Shown here piece by piece: positions 17,548 through 25,713 of a stretch of DNA of 64,000 bases; within the stretch, counting starts at the first letter, position 1, and each line of letters opens with the position of its first letter. Both the position numbers and the translations under genes were made by a program. Origin of the DNA: Bordetella pseudohinzii (GTDB lineage Bacteria; Pseudomonadota; Gammaproteobacteria; Burkholderiales; Burkholderiaceae_B). The notes beneath the pieces are model-generated. The model ran no database searches, was not told the origin of the DNA, and saw only the letters and a program-made list of their open reading frames with translations. Location of the stretch: contig NZ_JHEP02000016.1 of assembly GCF_000657795.2 (NCBI RefSeq), forward strand, positions 44,063-108,062, written 5' to 3'.

Positions 17548-19358
17548 TCATGGACACGCGCATGTTCACGACCCGCCCGGAGATCCTGGGCAGCTTCGGC
17601 GTGGTGACCTCCACGCACTGGCTGGCCAGCGCCAGCGGCATGAGCCTGCTGGAGCGCGGCGGCAATGCTTTCGATGCCGCGGTGGCCGCCGGCTTCGTGC
17701 TGCAAGTGGTCGAACCCCACCTGGTGGGTCCGGCCGGAGAAGTGCCGGTGCTGTTTCACGCCGCGCGCACGGGCAAGACCGAGGTGCTTTGCGGCCAGGG
17801 CCCCACGCCGGCCGGCGCCACGCTGGAGCACTACCGCGGACTGGGGCTGGACCTCATCCCCGGCAACGGTCTCCTGCCGGCCGTGATCCCGGGCGCCTTC
17901 GACGCCTGGATGCTGCTGCTGCGCGACCACGGGTCCATGCGCGTGCGCGATGTCCTTGAACCGGCGATCTTCTACGCCGAATCCGGCCATGCGCTGATGC
18001 CCCGCATCAGCAACACCATCGCCGGCCTGAAAGACTTCTTCCAACAGCATTGGCCGACCACGGCCGAGGTCTACCTGCCCGGCGGGCAGGTGCCGGCCGC
18101 GGGCAAGTTGTTCCGCAACCCCGCGCTGGCGCGCACCTGGCGCCGGGTGCTGGAGGCGGCCGAGGCCGCGGGCAATGAGCGCGAGCGCCAGATCGACGCG
18201 GCGCGCGACGCTTTCTACCGGGGCTTTGTCGCCGAGGCCATCGACCGCTTCGCCCAGACCGAAGTCATGGACGAAAGCGGCCGCGCGCATCGCGGCGTGC
18301 TGCGCGCCAGCGACCTGGCCGGCTGGTCGGCCAGCTACGAGGCGCCGCTGACCTACGACTACGGCGAATACACCGTCGCCAAGGCCGGCGCCTGGAGCCA
18401 GGGGCCGGCCTTTTTGCAGACCCTGGCCCTGCTCAAGGGCACGGACCTGGGCGCGCTGGGCGCCAACAGCGCCGCCTTCATCCATCGCGTGACCGAGGCC
18501 ATGAAACTGGCTTTCGCCGACCGCGAGGTCTATTACGGCGATCCGCGCTTTACCGAGGTGCCGCTCGACGTCCTGCTCTCGGATGCCTATAACGATGCGC
18601 GCCGCGCCCTCATTGGCGAGGCGGCCTCGCATGAATTGCGGCCCGGGCAGGTGCCGGGTTTCGAGGCCCAGCTGGCGCGCGTGATGGACACGCTGTCGCG
18701 CCTGTCCAAGGTCACGCCGGTGGGCGCGGCCGGCAGCGAGCCCACTCTGGCCGACATGCGCGCCTCGGTCAAGCGCGGCGACACGACCCACGTGGACGTC
18801 ATCGACCGCTGGGGCAATATGGTGTCGGCCACGCCTTCGGGCGGCTGGTTCCAGTCCTCGCCCGTCATCCCGGAGCTGGGCTTCGGCCTGAACACGCGGG
18901 CCCAGATGTTCTGGCTGGAGCCGGACCTGCCCTGCTCGCTGGCGCCGGGCAAGCGGCCGCGCACCACGCTCACGCCCTCGCTGGCGCTGCGTGGCGGCAA
19001 ACCGTATATGGTGTTCGGCACGCCGGGCGGCGACCAGCAGGAGCAATGGCAGTTGCTGCTCTTCCTGCGCCACGTGCACCATGGCCTCAATCTCCAGGAG
19101 GCCATCGACATGCCCATGTCGCATACCCAGCATTTCCCGACCTCTTTCTACCCGCGCGACCGCAAGCCGGGCCATCTGGCGCTCGAAGCCAGCTTCGGCG
19201 CCGAGGTGATCGACGACCTGCGCGCGCGCGGCCACCAGATCGAGGAAGTGCCAGCCTGGAGCGTGGGCCGCCTGACGGCCGCCACGCGCGACGCAGACGG
19301 TCTCCTGCACGCCGCGGCCACGCCGCGATTGATGCAGGCCTACGCCATCGGCCGTTAG
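17544..19358 (+). CDS. Gamma-glutamyltransferase family protein
   Basis: A 604-residue Ntn-hydrolase. The ATG at 17544 overlaps the preceding stop as ATGA, with AAGGTGG (17530-17536) seven bases upstream, so it is translationally coupled to the binding-protein gene. Features: GGNAFDAAVAAGFVLQVVEP near the N-terminus, the self-cleavage site GDTTHVDVIDRWGNMVSATP with nucleophilic Thr, and TPSLALRGGKPYMVFGTPGG downstream. No signal peptide is evident at the N-terminus (MIMDTRMFTTRPEIL), so it is predicted cytoplasmic, unlike classical periplasmic GGT. It probably hydrolyses imported gamma-glutamyl compounds or belongs to a related amidohydrolase group. Confidence 0.85.
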   Translation: MIMDTRMFTTRPEILGSFGVVTSTHWLASASGMSLLERGGNAFDAAVAAGFVLQVVEPHLVGPAGEVPVLFHAARTGKTEVLCGQGPTPAGATLEHYRGLGLDLIPGNGLLPAVIPGAFDAWMLLLRDHGSMRVRDVLEPAIFYAESGHALMPRISNTIAGLKDFFQQHWPTTAEVYLPGGQVPAAGKLFRNPALARTWRRVLEAAEAAGNERERQIDAARDAFYRGFVAEAIDRFAQTEVMDESGRAHRGVLRASDLAGWSASYEAPLTYDYGEYTVAKAGAWSQGPAFLQTLALLKGTDLGALGANSAAFIHRVTEAMKLAFADREVYYGDPRFTEVPLDVLLSDAYNDARRALIGEAASHELRPGQVPGFEAQLARVMDTLSRLSKVTPVGAAGSEPTLADMRASVKRGDTTHVDVIDRWGNMVSATPSGGWFQSSPVIPELGFGLNTRAQMFWLEPDLPCSLAPGKRPRTTLTPSLALRGGKPYMVFGTPGGDQQEQWQLLLFLRHVHHGLNLQEAIDMPMSHTQHFPTSFYPRDRKPGHLALEASFGAEVIDDLRARGHQIEEVPAWSVGRLTAATRDADGLLHAAATPRLMQAYAIGR

Positions 19359-19363
19359 CCGCC

Positions 19364-19768
19364 ATGGCCGGACGCCATCCGCTGTTCGAACCGCCCCGGA
19401 AAAAGACGCGCGCGCGCCTGAATTCCCTGGCCTGGGTGTTCGAGCCGCTGGAAGACGAGCCCGGCTATGCGCGGCGCAAGATGTTCGGCTGCGACGCCGC
19501 CTATCTGGACGGCCTGCTCTGTCTGGTTGTCGCGGACCGGGCGGAGCCCTGGAACGGCCTGCTGGTCTGCACCGCGCAAGACCAGCATGCCAGCCTCATG
19601 GCGCAGATGCCGGCCTTGCGGCCGCATCCCGTGCTGGGCAAATGGCTGTATCTGCCGCAAGACCACGAAGACTTCGAGTCGCTGGCCAGCGCCATCGTCA
19701 TGGGCGTGCGGGCGCGTGACGGGCGCATCGGCGTGGCGCCCAGGCGGCGCGCGCGCAAGACGGCGTAG
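19364..19768 (+). CDS. Small TfoX/Sxy-like protein
   Basis: A 134-residue cytoplasmic protein with basic termini (PPRKKTRARLN at the start, PRRRARKTA at the end). The core ARRKMFGCDAAYLDGLLCLV resembles the N-terminal TfoX/Sxy domain (MFGG...DG pattern), and GKWLYLPQDHEDFESLASAI forms a second conserved block. It starts 5 bp after the gamma-glutamyltransferase stop and is probably in the same transcript. Competence or regulatory roles of TfoX should not be assumed for this shorter relative. Confidence 0.55.
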   Translation: MAGRHPLFEPPRKKTRARLNSLAWVFEPLEDEPGYARRKMFGCDAAYLDGLLCLVVADRAEPWNGLLVCTAQDQHASLMAQMPALRPHPVLGKWLYLPQDHEDFESLASAIVMGVRARDGRIGVAPRRRARKTA

Positions 19769-19778
19769 CCGCCCGTCA

Positions 19779-19804
19779 TAAAAAAGGCCGCCCCGCCGGC
19801 GGCC
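19779..19804 (-). terminator. Terminator of the marR transcript
   Basis: On the minus strand a 7-bp GC stem (arms 19798-19804 and 19786-19792, loop of five bases) is followed by six T residues (19780-19785 read as A on plus). It lies 33 bp beyond the marR stop and also faces the end of the convergent gene at 19768. Confidence 0.75.
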
Positions 19805-19836
19805 GTTGTCAGGTCCTCTCGCGGGGCGGCCCGGTC

Positions 19837-20397
19837 TCAGTTTTCCATCATGTCGCGGCCGCTGCGGGCCTGCAGCCACTGCTGCGTGTCGTGACGCAGG
19901 CTGCGGACATACTGCAGCAGGAAGGCCTGCACCGCGCGCATCTGCTGCGCGTCGAACTGCCGGCTCAGGAAGTGCACCTCCTCCAGGACGGCCTGGCGGG
20001 CCTGGACCAGCGCCTTGCAGCGCTCGGCGATGGGGCGGATCACGATGATGCGCCGGTCCAGCGGATGCCGCCCTCGCTGGATAAAGCCCGCGGCTTCCAG
20101 ACGGTTGATCAAGGCCGTGGCGCCGCCCCAGCTGATTCCCAGCAGTTGGCCGAGCTGGCCGGTCGGCAAGGCATCCAGTTCCTGAACCAGCTCCAGGGCC
20201 TTGAGCTCCGTGATGGACAGGCCGAGTTTTTCGGCGACCGCGGCCTGCCTGGCCGCGGCGTACACCGCCAGTTGCTGGCTCAGGATCGCCGCGATGTCGG
20301 CGATGGCGCCGGCCTGGGGAGCCGGCGGCTCCCCGCTGGCGCCGAACTCGGCATCGTTGTGGCGTTCTTCGGTGACGATACGGGCTGCTTCGAACAT
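19837..20397 (-). CDS. MarR-family regulator
   Basis: A 186-residue winged-helix regulator. The recognition region is TGQLGQLLGISWGGATALINRLEAAGFIQR, written here as LGQLLGISWGGATALINRL, followed by the wing HPLDRRIIVIRP with the conserved DRR. Long helices on either side (ADIAAILSQQLAVYAAARQ and the C-terminal FLLQYVRSLRHDTQQWLQAR) fit the dimerisation region. It sits 35 bp downstream of the glycine-rich lipoprotein gene on the same strand and ends at a good terminator, so it is likely co-transcribed with it and may control it. Confidence 0.8.
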   Translation of the reverse strand: MFEAARIVTEERHNDAEFGASGEPPAPQAGAIADIAAILSQQLAVYAAARQAAVAEKLGLSITELKALELVQELDALPTGQLGQLLGISWGGATALINRLEAAGFIQRGRHPLDRRIIVIRPIAERCKALVQARQAVLEEVHFLSRQFDAQQMRAVQAFLLQYVRSLRHDTQQWLQARSGRDMMEN

Positions 20398-20432
20398 GGC
20401 GTCGCTCCGGGAGGGTTGCTCGTTCCGGGGGA

Positions 20433-22112
20433 TTACTTCTTGCCGCCCAGGCCGCCCAGCACGCCGCCGAGCAGACCGCCGTTGGTCGCGCCGGTGGCCG
20501 TGCCGCCTGTCGTGCCTGCGGTAACCCCGCCCAGCAGTCCGCCGAGCAGGCCGCCGCTGGCCGCGCCGCCGCCGGTCGAGCCGGTGCCGCCGGTCGCGCC
20601 GCCGGTCACGGTGGCCACGGTCGTGGTCACCGTGTTGACCACGCCGCCCACCAGGCCGCCGCTGGCGCCGCCGCCCAGCACGCCGCTCAGCGCGCCGCCG
20701 TTGGCCGCGCCGCTGGCTGCGTTATTGGCCGTGCCGGTCGCTCCGGCGAGTACGCCGCCCAGCAATCCGCCATTGGCCGCGCCCCCGGTCGAGCCGCCGC
20801 CCGACGCGCCGCCGGTCAGACCGCCCAACAGGCCGGCATTGCCGCCCGTGCCGCCGGCCGCGCCTCCCGTCAGGCCACCCACCAGGCCTGTCACGGGCGA
20901 GAGCAGGCCGCCGTTGGCATTACCGCCGGTCACGCCGCCCAGCACACCACCGGTGATCGGCGAGAGCAGGCCGCCGTTGCCGGCCAGGCCGCCGGTCAGC
21001 GAGGCGACCGCGCCGGTGGCGTCCTTCAGCACCGCGCCGAGCGGATTGGGGTTGTGGGCGTCGGCCTTGACCAGGCCGCCGGCATGCGCCACCGCATTGC
21101 CCACGCCTTGCAGCACGCCGTTCAGACTGCCGACCGGCAGCCCGCCGCCGAGATTGCCGCCGGCGCCGGCGATGGTGCCGCCCACGCTGGTGAGCAGGCC
21201 CGAGACCGGCGTGCCCAGGGTGGTCGTGGCGCCCACGGTCTGTGTCAGGTTGGTCACTGTCGCGGCGATCGGCGCCGCGGTCGGATCCAGCCCGGCGCCC
21301 ACGGCGCTCAGGGCCGGCTGCAGGCCCAGCGGCAGCACATTGTCCGCGGCCTTGCCGGTATTGTTCAGGGCGGGTTCCAGCAGGGGACCCTTGGATTGGC
21401 CCAGCACACCGCCGGTCAATCCCGTCACGGTTTGGGTCACGGGCTGCAGCAGGCCCCCGTTGCCAGCCAGGCCGGCGGTGAGGGCGCCCACCGCTCCGGT
21501 GGCGTTCGTGGCCACGGTGGTCAGGGGATCGGGGTTCTTGGGGTCGGCCACCAGCAGGCCGCCGACACTGCTCACGGTGTCGCCCAGGCCGCTGACCAGG
21601 CCGCCGACGCCGGTGCTCAGGCCGCCGGGCAGGCCGGTGCCGGACAGGGTGTCGCCCAGACCGCCGACGGTATCGCCCACCGACCTCGTCGTGCGGGCCA
21701 AGGGCTGGCCCAGGCCCGTCGCGCTGCCGACGGTCTGGGTCAGGTTCTCGACGGTGTCCACCACCGGCTTGACCGTGGGATCCAGCGCTTTGCCGACCCC
21801 GCCCAGCGCGGCCGATGTATTCAAGGGCAGGACATTATCGACCGCGCCGCCGGTGCCGCCCAGCGTGGCTTGCAGCAGACCGGCCGTGGTCGTATTGGTC
21901 GGGGGATTGGTGGGCGTGTCTCCGCCTCCGCCGCCTCCACCGCCACCACCTCCAATATCACCGCCGCCGCCCAGCCCCAGGCCGGCGGCGCTGGCGGAAC
22001 GGTGGCTGCCGCCGCCGCCGCCGCAAGCGGTCAGGGCCGCCAGCATCACGGCGCTCATCACGGAAAGCGCAAACCGGGTGGTCTGGCGGCGATTTTGAGT
22101 CTTCACTTGCAT
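20433..22112 (-). CDS. Glycine-rich two-module repeat lipoprotein
   Basis: A 559-residue predicted lipoprotein: AAGGAG eight bases before the ATG, N-region RRQTTRFALS, and lipobox LTAC with Cys30. A poly-Gly stretch (31-64) follows. Two related modules of about 163 residues can be aligned: VDNVLPLNTSAALGGVGKAL (91) with ADNVLPLGLQPALSAVGAGL (256), and GGLLVADPKNPDPL (185) with GGLVKADAHNPNPL (345); each ends GLAGNGGLL. The last 160 residues are short NGGLLGGVLGG-type repeats. Databases often label such proteins collagen-like, but strict G-X-Y triplets are not seen. It lies between a TpsB-like translocator gene and marR. Function is unknown; surface or matrix role is inference. Confidence 0.75.
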   Translation of the reverse strand: MQVKTQNRRQTTRFALSVMSAVMLAALTACGGGGGSHRSASAAGLGLGGGGDIGGGGGGGGGGGDTPTNPPTNTTTAGLLQATLGGTGGAVDNVLPLNTSAALGGVGKALDPTVKPVVDTVENLTQTVGSATGLGQPLARTTRSVGDTVGGLGDTLSGTGLPGGLSTGVGGLVSGLGDTVSSVGGLLVADPKNPDPLTTVATNATGAVGALTAGLAGNGGLLQPVTQTVTGLTGGVLGQSKGPLLEPALNNTGKAADNVLPLGLQPALSAVGAGLDPTAAPIAATVTNLTQTVGATTTLGTPVSGLLTSVGGTIAGAGGNLGGGLPVGSLNGVLQGVGNAVAHAGGLVKADAHNPNPLGAVLKDATGAVASLTGGLAGNGGLLSPITGGVLGGVTGGNANGGLLSPVTGLVGGLTGGAAGGTGGNAGLLGGLTGGASGGGSTGGAANGGLLGGVLAGATGTANNAASGAANGGALSGVLGGGASGGLVGGVVNTVTTTVATVTGGATGGTGSTGGGAASGGLLGGLLGGVTAGTTGGTATGATNGGLLGGVLGGLGGKK

Positions 22113-22284
22113 GATGTGCTCCTTTGGATGGGAAGTCAGGCCGTTTGCCGCCCGATGCCTTTCCCTACGCAGGATTCATGCCAAGTTTTTACGGATTATC
22201 CCTGATGCCGGAATTTTGTTCCGTCATGGATTATAAAAATCCATAAATATCAACTAGTTATGAATGAAACTGGAGATTTCTCGC

Positions 22285-22319
22285 CAAAATGAAAGGCCTG
22301 CTTTTTGCGAAAGCAGGCC
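22285..22319 (-). terminator. Terminator-like hairpin after the TpsB gene
   Basis: A perfect 10-bp stem, GGCCTGCTTT (22295-22304) with AAAGCAGGCC (22310-22319), loop of five. On the minus strand it is followed by a T-rich tail (TTTCATTTT, 22285-22293). It separates the TpsB transcript from the promoter region of the glycine-rich lipoprotein, implying that the two genes have separate promoters or that read-through is limited. Confidence 0.65.
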
Positions 22320-22376
22320 GATTGTGAATGTTGTTTTTCCACGAAATTCGTCGGGTGTTACGGGGAACGTTACGTG

Positions 22377-22394
22377 CGGCGTTACGTAACGCCG
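22377..22394. repeat. 18-bp perfect palindrome just past the TpsB stop
   Basis: CGGCGTTACG / CGTAACGCCG overlap as an 18-bp perfect palindrome (22377-22394), ten bases from the TpsB stop codon, with a further CGTTACG-type half at 22368-22375. On the plus strand it is followed by a run of six T. It may be part of a compound terminator or a protein-binding site. Confidence 0.45.
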
Positions 22395-22403
22395 GAACGT
22401 TTT

Positions 22404-24104
22404 TTATAAGGCGTCGTAGAACAAAGAGTAGTTGGCGTTGAAGCGAAGATCGCGGTCGCGGTCATTCAGGGTGGCCGCGCCGACGGGCTTCGCAATATTG
22501 AAATCGAACAGATAATACTTATCGTCCGTCACCCGGAAACCCAAGGCCACAGAGGAGAGATGCTTGGGATTGACGGGCTTGAGCGCCGCGTTGTTATACC
22601 AACTGCGGGCGTAATCGACCATGACGTAGGGCTGCAAGGCCCGCAGATACTGGTAGCCGATATTGAAACGCCGGTTGACTTCGGCCGACAGGCCCAGGCC
22701 CTTGTCGCCGCTGATCTCGCCTTGCGGATAACCCATGCCGTAGCGCCAGCTGCCGAAGGACACTTGCTCGGAAGTGGGCAGGATATCGCTGCTGTACTGG
22801 CCCGCGCCGCTGAACACCAGGCCGAACTGGGCCGGCAGGGTGAAGGCCTGGCGCGCGCTCAGGTTCCATCGCGTGAAATCCAGGTCGGTGGGGGGCGTGG
22901 CTTCGTAGCCATAGTTGCTGGTGACCTTGGCCCGCGCGCCCATGCTGTCAAAGCCCTTGGAGACGCTCAGGGTGGCGTCGGTGGAGCGTTCCGGCAGCAC
23001 GTCCAGGTAGCGCAGCTCGGCCGTGGCGGCGCGCACGCGCGAGTCCTCGCGCAGCCATTTGTCGGTGTGGCGCAGGTCATAGCGGTCCTTGGCGTTGGTG
23101 GCGTACACCCCCAGCGTGCCGGTAAGCGAGCGCCGGTTGTTCAGCAGGATGGGGTAGCTCACCCCGACGCCTATCCTGTCGGTCGTCACCTTGCGCTCGA
23201 AGCCCAGGTATTGGATGGCGTCATCCTGGGGCCGGGCTTCATAGTGATAGCCATCGACCTTGACGGACCAGCCGTCGTTGCCCACGGGGATCCGGACCTC
23301 GCCGGCGAAGTACTTCACATCATCGGTATTGAGCGGGATGCTGGCCGTCAGGCGCACCTGCTCGCCCAGCGGCGTGAGGCTGTTGGAGCCCACATTGACG
23401 ATGGGCTGCATGCCGGTGCCCATATCCGCGATGCCGCCATTGCCGGTGAACTTCTTGCGCGTGGCCGCGAGGCTCAGTTCGGTGGCGCCGTTGGCGCGCT
23501 TGGGCAACTCCAGCGCTGGCGTGAACGATACGCCTGGCACGGTGCGCATCAGATTGAGCACGCGCTCCAGCGTGGCCTGCTTGAGCGGTTTTTCCTGCAA
23601 TAAAGGCTGGGCCAGGCTTTCCAGTCTTTGTCGGGCATTACCGATATCGCCGTCGATGCGGACATTGTCGATATAACCCTCGACCACGGTCACCACGACC
23701 AGGCCATTGGCAAAATCCTGGTTTTGCACCAGGGCAAAAGAAAGCGGATAACCGCGCTCCCGATAAAGCGCCGTGATTTTATCGACCTCGGCCACCAATT
23801 GCGCGACGGTTATATCCTTGCCGGCCAGGGGCGTCAGAAAAGCCGCAACTTCCTCGAAGGGGAGGGTCTTGACGCCCGACACATCGAAATGTCGCGGAAC
23901 AATATGTTGCGCCAGCCGGGCGGCCACCGCCTGCTGTTCCGGCGTGGGCGCGACCGGCGTGGGCGGCGCCGCAGTCGGGGGGCGCTCGATCTGCGGCAGC
24001 GCGTCCACGGGATTGCCTCGCAGCGGCCCGTCGGCCCAGGCCGTGGTGATGCCCAACGAGAGGCTCAAGGGGATCAGCAAACTGCGATGGACGGAATGCT
24101 TCAT
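22404..24104 (-). CDS. TpsB-type outer-membrane translocator (ShlB/FhaC/HecB family)
   Basis: A 566-residue Omp85-superfamily protein, a normal TpsB length. Signal peptide MKHSVHRSLLIPLSLSLGI is cleaved near AWAD. A proline-rich linker (about 38-55) precedes POTRA domains, including FDVSGVKTLPFEEVAAFL and VEGYIDNVRIDGDIG. The C-terminal 350 residues form the beta-barrel. The loop-6 region reads SWRYGMGYPQGEISGDKGLG, where the classical VRGY/F motif is altered but the downstream SGDKG is kept. No TpsA exoprotein gene with a TPS domain is nearby; the neighbour is a glycine-rich lipoprotein. Two-partner secretion or lipoprotein surface export is possible. Confidence 0.85.
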   Translation of the reverse strand: MKHSVHRSLLIPLSLSLGITTAWADGPLRGNPVDALPQIERPPTAAPPTPVAPTPEQQAVAARLAQHIVPRHFDVSGVKTLPFEEVAAFLTPLAGKDITVAQLVAEVDKITALYRERGYPLSFALVQNQDFANGLVVVTVVEGYIDNVRIDGDIGNARQRLESLAQPLLQEKPLKQATLERVLNLMRTVPGVSFTPALELPKRANGATELSLAATRKKFTGNGGIADMGTGMQPIVNVGSNSLTPLGEQVRLTASIPLNTDDVKYFAGEVRIPVGNDGWSVKVDGYHYEARPQDDAIQYLGFERKVTTDRIGVGVSYPILLNNRRSLTGTLGVYATNAKDRYDLRHTDKWLREDSRVRAATAELRYLDVLPERSTDATLSVSKGFDSMGARAKVTSNYGYEATPPTDLDFTRWNLSARQAFTLPAQFGLVFSGAGQYSSDILPTSEQVSFGSWRYGMGYPQGEISGDKGLGLSAEVNRRFNIGYQYLRALQPYVMVDYARSWYNNAALKPVNPKHLSSVALGFRVTDDKYYLFDFNIAKPVGAATLNDRDRDLRFNANYSLFYDAL

Positions 24105-24541
24105 CGATGCGGCTTGACGGATAGGGCGCTCGGGCGCCGGATAGTTTTCAGTTCGTTACGGGCTCGATTTTGGTTGCATCTTGCCAGCAAGCCATCGGGG
24201 CAGCAATCCTGAACAAACCCCCATGAATTTAGATTGCGTTTATTGCACCGCCAGGCCCGACAAGAGGTCGGCACGGGCAGATTTTGCCGCTTTTTTGCTA
24301 AAAAATTCCATTTATTGCCAGATTTATGAATATCGGTTGCATTTCTCATGTCGCAATATTACGAATGTTCGGGAAAACCCTGATGTAAAGCGAATGTTAA
24401 TAGATAAGACTAGATAAACATTTCAAAACAAAAATTTCAGTATTCCTCGGCTGAATCAAAACCGCAGTTCTGGGTTAACAGGGTGCGCGCAAATGATTAG
24501 GTTTCTAATAGTGCGCGTTGCGCATTGACCGCGGAGTCGAC
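24105..24541. promoter_or_regulatory. 437-bp AT-rich intergenic region with operator-like repeats
   Basis: No convincing gene is present; the short open frames here lack ribosome sites and family resemblance. Base composition is far more AT-rich than the flanking genes. Structured elements seen: TAGATAA at 24401-24407 and 24411-24417 (10-bp period) enclosed by the inverted pair AATGTT (24393-24398) and AACATT (24417-24422); and ATTAG (24496-24500) / CTAAT (24505-24509), flanked by direct repeats GTGCGCG at 24483-24489 and 24511-24517. The region separates the divergent TpsB gene and the MHYT gene that precedes the tad locus, so it probably holds both promoters. Confidence 0.5.
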
Positions 24542-25348
24542 ATGAATCCCGGAGACGTGGTTCCGCTCTCGTTCCAGATGGCTCTGGTGATTTTGTCGTT
24601 TGTCGTCGCTTTTCTGGGAGCCTATGTCGCATTAAGCGCGGCAGCCAGAATCCGCTTGAGCGTGCAGTTTGGAGACAGCTGGCGGGGTTTTGTGGTGGTG
24701 GGCGCGGTCGCGATGGGCGGCATTGGCATCTGGGGCATGCATTTCATCGGCATGCAGGCGCAGGACCTGCCTTTCGACGTGAGCTACAGCCTGGGACCGA
24801 CACTGTTGAGCGCGCTGGTGGCGATCTGCTTTTCCGCCGTGGCCTTTCTCTATGTGGGAGGCAGGCCGTTTTCGCTGATGCGCTGCCTGGTGGCTGGCGT
24901 GACCGTGGGCCTGGGAGTCGCGGCCATGCATTACATCGGTATGAGCGCCATGCGCATGCCCGCCTTCTTTCGCTGGAATAGTGCGCTGGTCGCGCTGTCG
25001 GTGCTGATCGCCATTCTTGCCGCCACGGTGGCGGTGTGGCTCGCATTCAATGTGCAGCGCGAGTGGCAGCGGGTGGCCGCGGCGGCGGTGATGGCGGTGG
25101 CGATCTGCGGCATGCACTACACGGGAGCCGCCGCCGGCATGGTGGTGTGCCGTGCGCCGCTGGACCCTGCCGAGGCCGGGCTGGTGGGCGGCGCCTCCTT
25201 GCCCTATGTGGCCTTCGCCGGGGCCTTGGCGATCCTGATCGCCATGCGCTGGCAGATGCACCGCAGCTACAAGGACTATCAGTTGCGCATGGCGGCGCGC
25301 GTCGATGATCTTCTGGGAGGCGGTTCGCGCCCCGCAGGGCCGGCCTGA
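24542..25348 (+). CDS. Stand-alone MHYT-domain integral membrane sensor
   Basis: A 268-residue membrane protein with seven predicted helices. The three MHYT signatures are GMHFIGM (about residue 66), AMHYIGM (about 131) and GMHYTGAAAGM (about 196), proposed to coordinate metal and sense gases such as oxygen, CO or NO. It ends shortly after the last helix with no GGDEF, EAL or kinase domain, so its output is not evident. ATG 24542 has GGAG five bases upstream. It lies 138 bp before the flp pilin gene on the same strand; a link to Tad pilus control is conceivable but unproven. Confidence 0.85.
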   Translation: MNPGDVVPLSFQMALVILSFVVAFLGAYVALSAAARIRLSVQFGDSWRGFVVVGAVAMGGIGIWGMHFIGMQAQDLPFDVSYSLGPTLLSALVAICFSAVAFLYVGGRPFSLMRCLVAGVTVGLGVAAMHYIGMSAMRMPAFFRWNSALVALSVLIAILAATVAVWLAFNVQREWQRVAAAAVMAVAICGMHYTGAAAGMVVCRAPLDPAEAGLVGGASLPYVAFAGALAILIAMRWQMHRSYKDYQLRMAARVDDLLGGGSRPAGPA

Positions 25349-25486
25349 CAACAGGCCGGGTAGACAGATGTTGAGAAGTCGTAGGGATTGACCCGCTCCG
25401 GGCGTGCCGGGGGGGCAATGGCAGCGCCCGGGTGCCGCGGCGTTTTTTCAACCTGTAGTACCTGTATTTCGCTTTTGGAGGTGTCT

Positions 25487-25699
25487 ATGTTTGCGCAACT
25501 TTCTGCTTTCTGGCGCGACGAAGACGGCGCGACCGCGATTGAGTATGGCCTGATCGCGGGCCTGGTCGCGGTGGCGATCATCGGCGGCCTGACCATACTG
25601 GCTGGCGGCCTGAACGGCCTGTTCGAACGCATCAATACCGCCTTGACCAGCGTCGCGCCGGCTGGCGGCGGCGGTGGCGGCGGGAACACCACTCAGTAA
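25487..25699 (+). CDS. flp: Flp-type pilin
   Basis: A 70-residue Flp/Fap prepilin, the major subunit of Tad pili. The short leader MFAQLSAFWRDEDG ends in Gly, followed by the processed hydrophobic N-terminus ATAIEYGLIAGLVAVAIIGG with Glu at position +5 after the cleavage site and the family Glu-Tyr pair. The C-terminus is a Gly-rich tail (PAGGGGGGG) ending NTTQ. GGAGG (25477-25481) sits five bases before the ATG. It opens the tad gene cluster and is followed by a strong hairpin. Confidence 0.92.
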   Translation: MFAQLSAFWRDEDGATAIEYGLIAGLVAVAIIGGLTILAGGLNGLFERINTALTSVAPAGGGGGGGNTTQ

Positions 25700-25713
25700 C
25701 CATTCTGCTTCAA

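Noticed and set aside
19891..22098. A 735-codon plus-strand open frame rich in Pro and Ala
   Set aside because: It is the antisense shadow of the glycine-rich lipoprotein; Gly codons read as Pro/Ala on the other strand, and no ribosome site or family pattern is present.
20433..22112. True collagen triple-helix repeat protein
   Set aside because: Regular G-X-Y triplets are not present; the repeats are GG-L-L-GG type and two long modules, so collagen-like is only a loose label.
24181..24417. Small open frames in the 437-bp gap before the MHYT gene
   Set aside because: No Shine-Dalgarno, atypical AT-rich codon use and no recognisable motif; the region is better read as regulatory.
25349..25486. 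Sigma-54 (-24/-12) promoter before flp
   Set aside because: The sequence TGGCAGCGCCCGGGTGC looks similar but the GG to GC distance is two bases too long, and no other candidate fits.
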